A stretch of 12,840 nucleotides of DNA from JBFGFG01 sp041627475 (GTDB lineage Bacteria > Actinomycetota > Nitriliruptoria > Nitriliruptorales > Nitriliruptoraceae): contig JBFKQZ010000067.1 of the NCBI GenBank assembly GCA_041627475.1, positions 1-12,840 of the forward strand, written 5' to 3'. Below, in pieces: positions 8,864 to 12,840 of this stretch (positions within the stretch are counted from its first letter, which is position 1; each line of letters begins with the position of its first letter). The notes below the pieces were generated by a model. It saw nothing but the letters and a program-made list of their open reading frames with translations. It searched no databases and was not told the origin of the DNA. The position numbers and the translations under genes were made by a program.

Positions 8864-11392
8864 GTGCTCAGCTTCCTCCTCCTCGCCAGCAGCACCGGCC
8901 AGCCGCTCCCCCAGGACGCGGCGGCCCGGTGCTCGCGGCTGCCCGTGCGTGACCTGACGTTCGTGCCGACCGCCTCGACCACGTGGCGGTCCACCGACGG
9001 TCACGTGCTCCTGGTGGCGTGGGCCGACGACGCCTCCCGGTGGCACGTGGGCGAGCACGGGATCACGCTCGCCACCGGCCGCCCGTGGCCGCTGCGGGGC
9101 AGCTTCGAGGCACCGTCGGGCGTCGCGTTCGAACTGACCCAGCGCCTGACCGACCCGGAGGACGCTGTACCGCTGCGGGACTTCACCGGGGCGACCACGG
9201 TGGTGCGCCTGACGAGCGACGGCAGCGGGCTCGTCGGGGCGCCGCCGACCGGAGGTGGGGTCGTCCAGGTCGCCGAGGGCGACGGCGTCGTCGCCGTCTC
9301 CGACCGCGCGGGCATCGCCGCCCTCGGCGCCGGCGGCGCCGCGCGTCGCCGCGACCTGCCGGGCCTGGTGCGTGGTGTGCTCACCGGCGAGACGACCGGG
9401 CACGTCGGCGTGCACAGGGTCGCACCCGGCGGCCACGTCGCCGTTCGCGGTCGGCTCGGGGCGAAGGTGCAGGAGGACGGCGCCACGCTGGCAGCGGTCC
9501 CGACCGGCGTGGGCCCGCAGGAGCTGGCCGGCCGTGCCGCGGACGCCATGGTCGACCTCGTCGAGCAGGTCGTGCGACAGCCCGGCGACCGCTGGCTGGA
9601 GGTCGGTGCCGACCCCGGCTCCCTGGTCCTGACGGCAGCCCTCGCGGCGACCGGGGCGACCGGCCGCGTCCGCGTCCGACCCGTCACGCCGGCCCAGCAC
9701 GAGGCGGCGGGCCGCCTCGCCGCACGCCTCGGGGTCGAGCTCGAGTCGCCGCTGCCCGTGGAGCGCGGTGGCACCGCACTGGACACCCGCGTCCGTCGGG
9801 CGGTGAACCGCACCGAGGGGCTCCTCGCCCCGACGGCGACGGCCGGCGGTCTGCTCGGCACGGCCCGCGAGGGCGACGGGCTCGTCCTCGGTGCCGTCCC
9901 GGGCGGTGCACTCGCGCCGGACCCCGGCGCGACGGCGCGCCGTCTCCTCACGTCGCAGGCTTGGGCGGACCTCGACGGTGGCGACCGCACCTGGGGCGCC
10001 GGGCGGGGACGCACGGTCGGCGACGACGCGACGCGTCACGTCCTGGCCGAGGTCGACCGCCGCGTCGACCGTCGCCAGGCCGCCGCCGCAGCACTGGCGG
10101 GCAGCACCACGCTCGTGGACCCGACCGCGCTGCCTGCCGTCACCGACCTCGCCCTGGCAGCCGCCGCGAAGGGTGTCGACGCGGTCAACCTGCTGGTCGA
10201 GGCACTGCACCCGCCCCTGTTGGCGGTCCGGACGCTCGGCGGTGCCGAGGCCGTGACGGCTGTCGGTGCCGGCTGGCGGACGCTCGCACCGGTCCTCGAG
10301 GCACACGTGCTCGGCCACGGTCGCAGCGGCGTCGGCGACGTGCTCGACCTCGACGAGGTGGCCATGGTCGTGCGGTCCGGGATCCCGCCGGACGCGGACA
10401 CGGCGCGCGCGTTGGAGGGCGCACTCGCCCTGGCCGTCTGGGTCGGAGAGCAGGACGTCCACGCGCCCGCTCGGCCCGCCCGCGTCGAGAGCGCGCCCGC
10501 CCTCCGGACGTCCGAGGTCGTGCCGACGCTGGTGACCGGGGTCACGTCGCGCTCGCTGCTCGACCTCGCGGGCCTCGCCGTCCCGCTGAGCTCGACGGAG
10601 GACGACGCGCTGCTCGGCGTCCGAGTCGACCGCGAAGTGCGCGACCTCGTCCACCGGCTGCTGCTGGCGGTGGGTGCGACGCCCGGCCAGCTCCCGGCGG
10701 ACCTCGACCGGCGCCTCTCGGGGCCGGACACCGCCCACCTCGTCGGCCCGGCCCGGGCGCTGCTCGCCCGGCGTGGCGGGACGCTCGCCGACCCACGGCT
10801 GGCGCTCACCCTGCCGTTCTGGCGTACCCACGTCGCCACCCCACGCGTCGTGCTCGTGGCCGAGCGCCCACCGGACCTCGCTGCCCGCACGACGGCGCAG
10901 CTGCCGTTGCGCGACCTCCTCGGCTGGTGGGTCGACGCCATGACCGCCGCGGCCGCCTCCGGGGCCGACGTCCGGGTCGTGGACCCCGGCGACCTCGCCC
11001 CCCTCGACGAGGCGGAGGCGACCGGCTGGGACGGCCTCGCCGCCGACGGCGAGGACGCACCCGACCTCGTCCGTGTGGTCCGCACCGTCGACTCGCTCGT
11101 CCGTGAGGTCGAGCTCGACGCGGCGCGCCCCCTCCTCCGCACGATCCGGCAGGCACGCGCCAACGAGGCCCCGGCCGTCCGGACGGAACCCGGACCGGCC
11201 ACAGCGCCGTTGCAGGTCGTGGACGAGCTCTGGGAGCGTGCCGTGGAAGCAGACCGAGCCCTCGAGGAGCAGCAGGCCGCCACGGCCCGACTGCAGGAAC
11301 GCCTCGACGAGGTCGAGGCCGAACGTGACGCCCTGCGCTCCCGCACCGGGCTGCGCGCGGCCTGGCAGGTGCTCACGGGCCGCGACGCGTGA
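8864..11392 (+). CDS. Degenerate asparagine-synthetase-like / sulfotransferase-like fusion protein
   Basis: No assignable function. The protein (842 aa) reads as eroded enzyme domains in series. Residues 1-210 resemble the class II amidotransferase half of asparagine synthetases (VSDRAGIAALG, 145-155), but no N-terminal catalytic Cys is visible. At 246-260, EVGADPGSLVLTAAL aligns with the AsnB PP-loop SGGxDS region; the motif is lost. GDGLVLGAVPGGALA (337-351) sits where AsnB has its GEGGDELFGGY segment. From about 552 the plan changes to that of PAPS sulfotransferases: LVTGVTSRSLLDLAGL (556-571) replaces the P-loop, ADPRLALTLPFW (642-653) matches KDPRLCLTLPFW, and RVVLVAERPPDLAART (661-676) matches the following strand and helix. 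A coiled coil covers about 787-825. The GTG at 8864 has GAGG 6 nt upstream; the ATG at 8831 has no such site and overlaps a -10-like box. The gene overlaps the photolyase-like gene by 4 nt. Confidence 0.7.
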   Translation: MLSFLLLASSTGQPLPQDAAARCSRLPVRDLTFVPTASTTWRSTDGHVLLVAWADDASRWHVGEHGITLATGRPWPLRGSFEAPSGVAFELTQRLTDPEDAVPLRDFTGATTVVRLTSDGSGLVGAPPTGGGVVQVAEGDGVVAVSDRAGIAALGAGGAARRRDLPGLVRGVLTGETTGHVGVHRVAPGGHVAVRGRLGAKVQEDGATLAAVPTGVGPQELAGRAADAMVDLVEQVVRQPGDRWLEVGADPGSLVLTAALAATGATGRVRVRPVTPAQHEAAGRLAARLGVELESPLPVERGGTALDTRVRRAVNRTEGLLAPTATAGGLLGTAREGDGLVLGAVPGGALAPDPGATARRLLTSQAWADLDGGDRTWGAGRGRTVGDDATRHVLAEVDRRVDRRQAAAAALAGSTTLVDPTALPAVTDLALAAAAKGVDAVNLLVEALHPPLLAVRTLGGAEAVTAVGAGWRTLAPVLEAHVLGHGRSGVGDVLDLDEVAMVVRSGIPPDADTARALEGALALAVWVGEQDVHAPARPARVESAPALRTSEVVPTLVTGVTSRSLLDLAGLAVPLSSTEDDALLGVRVDREVRDLVHRLLLAVGATPGQLPADLDRRLSGPDTAHLVGPARALLARRGGTLADPRLALTLPFWRTHVATPRVVLVAERPPDLAARTTAQLPLRDLLGWWVDAMTAAAASGADVRVVDPGDLAPLDEAEATGWDGLAADGEDAPDLVRVVRTVDSLVREVELDAARPLLRTIRQARANEAPAVRTEPGPATAPLQVVDELWERAVEADRALEEQQAATARLQERLDEVEAERDALRSRTGLRAAWQVLTGRDA

Positions 11393-12615
11393 CGCGGGCA
11401 GCAGCCCTGCCCGACGTCCGTGACCGCGCGGCGATCGAGGCCTGGGTCGGCGAGCACCTCGGTGACCTGACGCTCGACGCGGACGTGGTCGGCAGCCCGG
11501 CCTTCCGAGGCGGGCAGCAGGCAGCCGATGCCGCACTCGCCGCGCTCGACATCACCGGCTACCGCCGCGACCGCAACCAGGTCCTGCCCGACGAGGACCG
11601 CGGCGCGTCCCGGATGTCGCCGTGGATCCGGCACGGCCTGCTCCAGCTTCGCACCGTGTGGGACGCGGTGGCCGACGCCCCGTCCGGCGACCGCAGCAAG
11701 TACCGCGACGAGCTGCTGTGGCAGGAGTACGCGCGCCACTGGTACGCGCGTCTCGGCACACGGACGCGCACCGCCACCCGCAACGAGGTCGTAGCGTCCG
11801 GGACGTGGGAGCAGCCGTGGCCACGGGGCATGGCGTGCATGGACGCCACCGTCGGCGAGCTCGAGCGGGACGGCTGGCTCGTCAACCAGACGCGGATGTG
11901 GCTCGCGTCGCAGTGGGCGGTCCGTGCCGGCATCGACTGGCGGGACGGCGAGCAGCGGTTCTTCCAGCACCTGCTCGACGGCTCGCGCGCGGCGAACCGC
12001 GCAGGCTGGCAGTGGACGACGGGCGCCGGGTCGCACAAGGCCTACGGCTTCAGCCGGTCGCAGGTCGAGAAGCGGGCTCCGGTCCTCTGCCGGTCCTGTC
12101 CGTTGGCCGACGACTGCCCGATCGAGGACTGGCCCGCGGACCCCGACCTGCGCGGCGTCAGCGAACCCCTGCTGCGATCGGACCCGGACGTCGAGGCCAC
12201 GGCCGGTCCGCGGACCCCGACCGTCGACGGTGAGCCGGACACGGTCTGGGTGACCGCCGAGTCGCTCGGGGACGCGGACCCGGCCCTGTCGGCACACCCG
12301 GACCTGCCGGTCGTCTTCGTCTTCGACGCGCCGCTGCTCGAGCGGCTGCGGCTGGCCAGCAAGCGGCTGGTGTTCCTCACCGAGTGCCTCGCCGACCTGG
12401 CGGACCGGCGCGAGCTGGAGGTCCACGTCGGCGACCCGGTGGAGGTGCTGTCGGACCGGTCGCTGGCGGTCACGCACGCCCCCGTGCCCGGGTTCCGCGA
12501 GCGTGCAGCAGCGCTCGACGTCGTGGCGCGCCATCCGTGGCCGTGGCTGGCCCGGCCGCACGGGGGACGGATCCAGTCGTTCACCGCGTGGCGCAAGGGC
12601 ATCGACCTCGGATGA
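11389..12615 (+). CDS. Photolyase/cryptochrome-like flavoprotein with reversed domain order
   Basis: A probable FAD-binding protein of 408 aa (GTG start). The FAD domain comes first: GASRMSPWIRHGLL (72-85), YRDELLWQEYARH (105-117), DGWLVNQTRMWLASQW (161-176), and DWRDGEQRFFQHLLDG plus SRAANRAGWQW (183-209). By eye D197, N203, W207 and W209 correspond to E. coli photolyase D372, N378, W382 and W384. A linker holds C234, C237 and C243. The C-terminal 284-402 then matches the usual N-terminal alpha/beta domain of photolyases: TVWVTAESLGDADPAL, PVVFVFDAPLL, LASKRLVFLTECLADL, VHVGDPVEVL and a final SFTAWRK. Canonical photolyases have the opposite order and are longer. The overlap GTGA with the upstream stop implies translational coupling, and no independent ribosome site is evident. 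DNA repair, light sensing or another flavin role are all possible. Confidence 0.85.
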   Translation: MTRAAALPDVRDRAAIEAWVGEHLGDLTLDADVVGSPAFRGGQQAADAALAALDITGYRRDRNQVLPDEDRGASRMSPWIRHGLLQLRTVWDAVADAPSGDRSKYRDELLWQEYARHWYARLGTRTRTATRNEVVASGTWEQPWPRGMACMDATVGELERDGWLVNQTRMWLASQWAVRAGIDWRDGEQRFFQHLLDGSRAANRAGWQWTTGAGSHKAYGFSRSQVEKRAPVLCRSCPLADDCPIEDWPADPDLRGVSEPLLRSDPDVEATAGPRTPTVDGEPDTVWVTAESLGDADPALSAHPDLPVVFVFDAPLLERLRLASKRLVFLTECLADLADRRELEVHVGDPVEVLSDRSLAVTHAPVPGFRERAAALDVVARHPWPWLARPHGGRIQSFTAWRKGIDLG

Positions 12616-12840
12616 CCGTGGGTTCGGCAGTGGGGTGTGACCATTGTTGACAAACCCTGTGCCCGGGGCGCCAGCCGCACCGCGGTCGCCGGCCTGGTCG
12701 TCCCTGCGACAGTTCGTATCCCTCTGTTCGCGTGCCAGCGGCCACCTGTCTGTAGTGGCGGTCCTCGCGCGTCGCCAGCGCTCCCGCGGAAGCGTCCGGC
12801 ACCCCGAAGTGTGCGTCCGCGCACACTTCTCTCACTCGTG
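12616..12840. other. Terminal non-coding stretch
   Basis: I find no supportable gene in these 225 bases on either strand. The stretch contains an isolated TTGACA at 12647-12652, inside the small dyad TTGT-TG-ACAA, without a matching -10 box at 16-18 nt. It ends with a perfect hairpin listed separately. It is lower in GC and less codon-periodic than the genes, as expected for an intergenic region. Confidence 0.6.
12806..12829 (+). terminator. Perfect 10-bp hairpin with TCCG tetraloop
   Basis: GAAGTGTGCG (12806-12815) and its exact complement (12820-12829) enclose TCCG, a member of the stable UNCG loop class in RNA. On the plus strand it is followed by TCTCACTCG, mildly T-rich. It lies about 190 nt past the photolyase-like stop and could be that transcript's terminator or the end of a gene beyond the window. 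As a DNA palindrome it could also be an operator. The strand is a guess from the downstream T content. Confidence 0.5.

Noticed and set aside
8816..11536. Very long minus-strand open frame opposite the AsnB-like fusion gene
   Set aside because: Its translation is rich in Arg, Gly and Asp with no recognisable motif or ribosome site. It is the usual antisense shadow of a GC-rich gene, while the plus strand carries coherent domain motifs.
10036..12561. Long minus-strand open frame opposite the fusion 3' end and photolyase-like gene
   Set aside because: It is low-complexity Arg/Ser-rich translation with no domain, and the photolyase motifs on the plus strand are decisive.
12647..12652. TTGACA as a sigma70-type promoter
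   Set aside because: No -10-like hexamer lies 16-18 nt downstream (the sequence there is GC-only or nearly so), and no gene start follows in the window.
12713..12722. TTCGTATCC resembling a tRNA T-loop
   Set aside because: The flanking bases do not form a T stem, and no acceptor, D or anticodon arms could be placed on either strand.
12581..12835. Minus-strand open frame in the terminal gap
   Set aside because: It runs through the hairpin, overlaps the photolyase-like 3' end antisense and has no recognisable composition or motif of a real protein.

Overview
The window is about 12.8 kb of very GC-rich DNA (roughly 70% or more by eye) with strong G/C bias at third codon positions, GTG starts, short leaders and genes typical of an aerobic actinobacterium. 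I infer a high-GC actinobacterial chromosome, possibly a deep-branching or environmental lineage. The sequence alone does not fix the genus. There are no rRNA or tRNA genes, insertion sequences, integrases, phage genes or CRISPR arrays, so this reads as ordinary chromosome.

Layout. Positions 3-1124 (+): the 3' part of an AarF/ABC1/UbiB-type atypical kinase that runs off the left edge. It converges on a minus-strand block: 2433-1135, a soluble GAF-domain histidine kinase with no adjacent response regulator; 2900-2535, a small DUF1499 protein; 3339-2965, an exported monohaem cytochrome c; and 5195-3411, a FadD15-like long-chain acyl-CoA synthetase ending in a perfect 14-bp hairpin. Diverging from the synthetase is a crotonase-fold (enoyl-CoA hydratase family) gene at 5330-6127. 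The pair shares a 134-bp control region with two short inverted repeats and looks like a fatty-acid activation and beta-oxidation module. A PepN-type M1 aminopeptidase follows at 6175-8727. It ends in a 35-bp-period tandem repeat that begins at the pepN stop codon and runs into a hairpin.

The most interesting part is 8864-12615, two genes on the plus strand overlapping by 4 nt. The first (about 842 aa) appears by eye to be a catalytically degenerate fusion. Its N-terminal two thirds follow the asparagine-synthetase plan (amidotransferase-like then PP-loop-like) with the signature motif eroded. Its C-terminal third follows a PAPS-sulfotransferase plan with an eroded P-loop but a kept ADPRLALTLPFW motif, and it ends in a coiled coil. 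The second (408 aa) is a photolyase/cryptochrome relative whose domains are in reversed order: the FAD-binding domain is N-terminal and the alpha/beta antenna-type domain is C-terminal, joined by a linker with a CxxC-x5-C cluster. The two are probably co-translated.

The last 225 bases (12616-12840) hold no supportable gene. They contain an isolated TTGACA box and a perfect 10-bp hairpin with a TCCG tetraloop. The domain calls in the 8.9-12.6 kb unit are eye alignments to remembered family patterns and need profile or structure searches.
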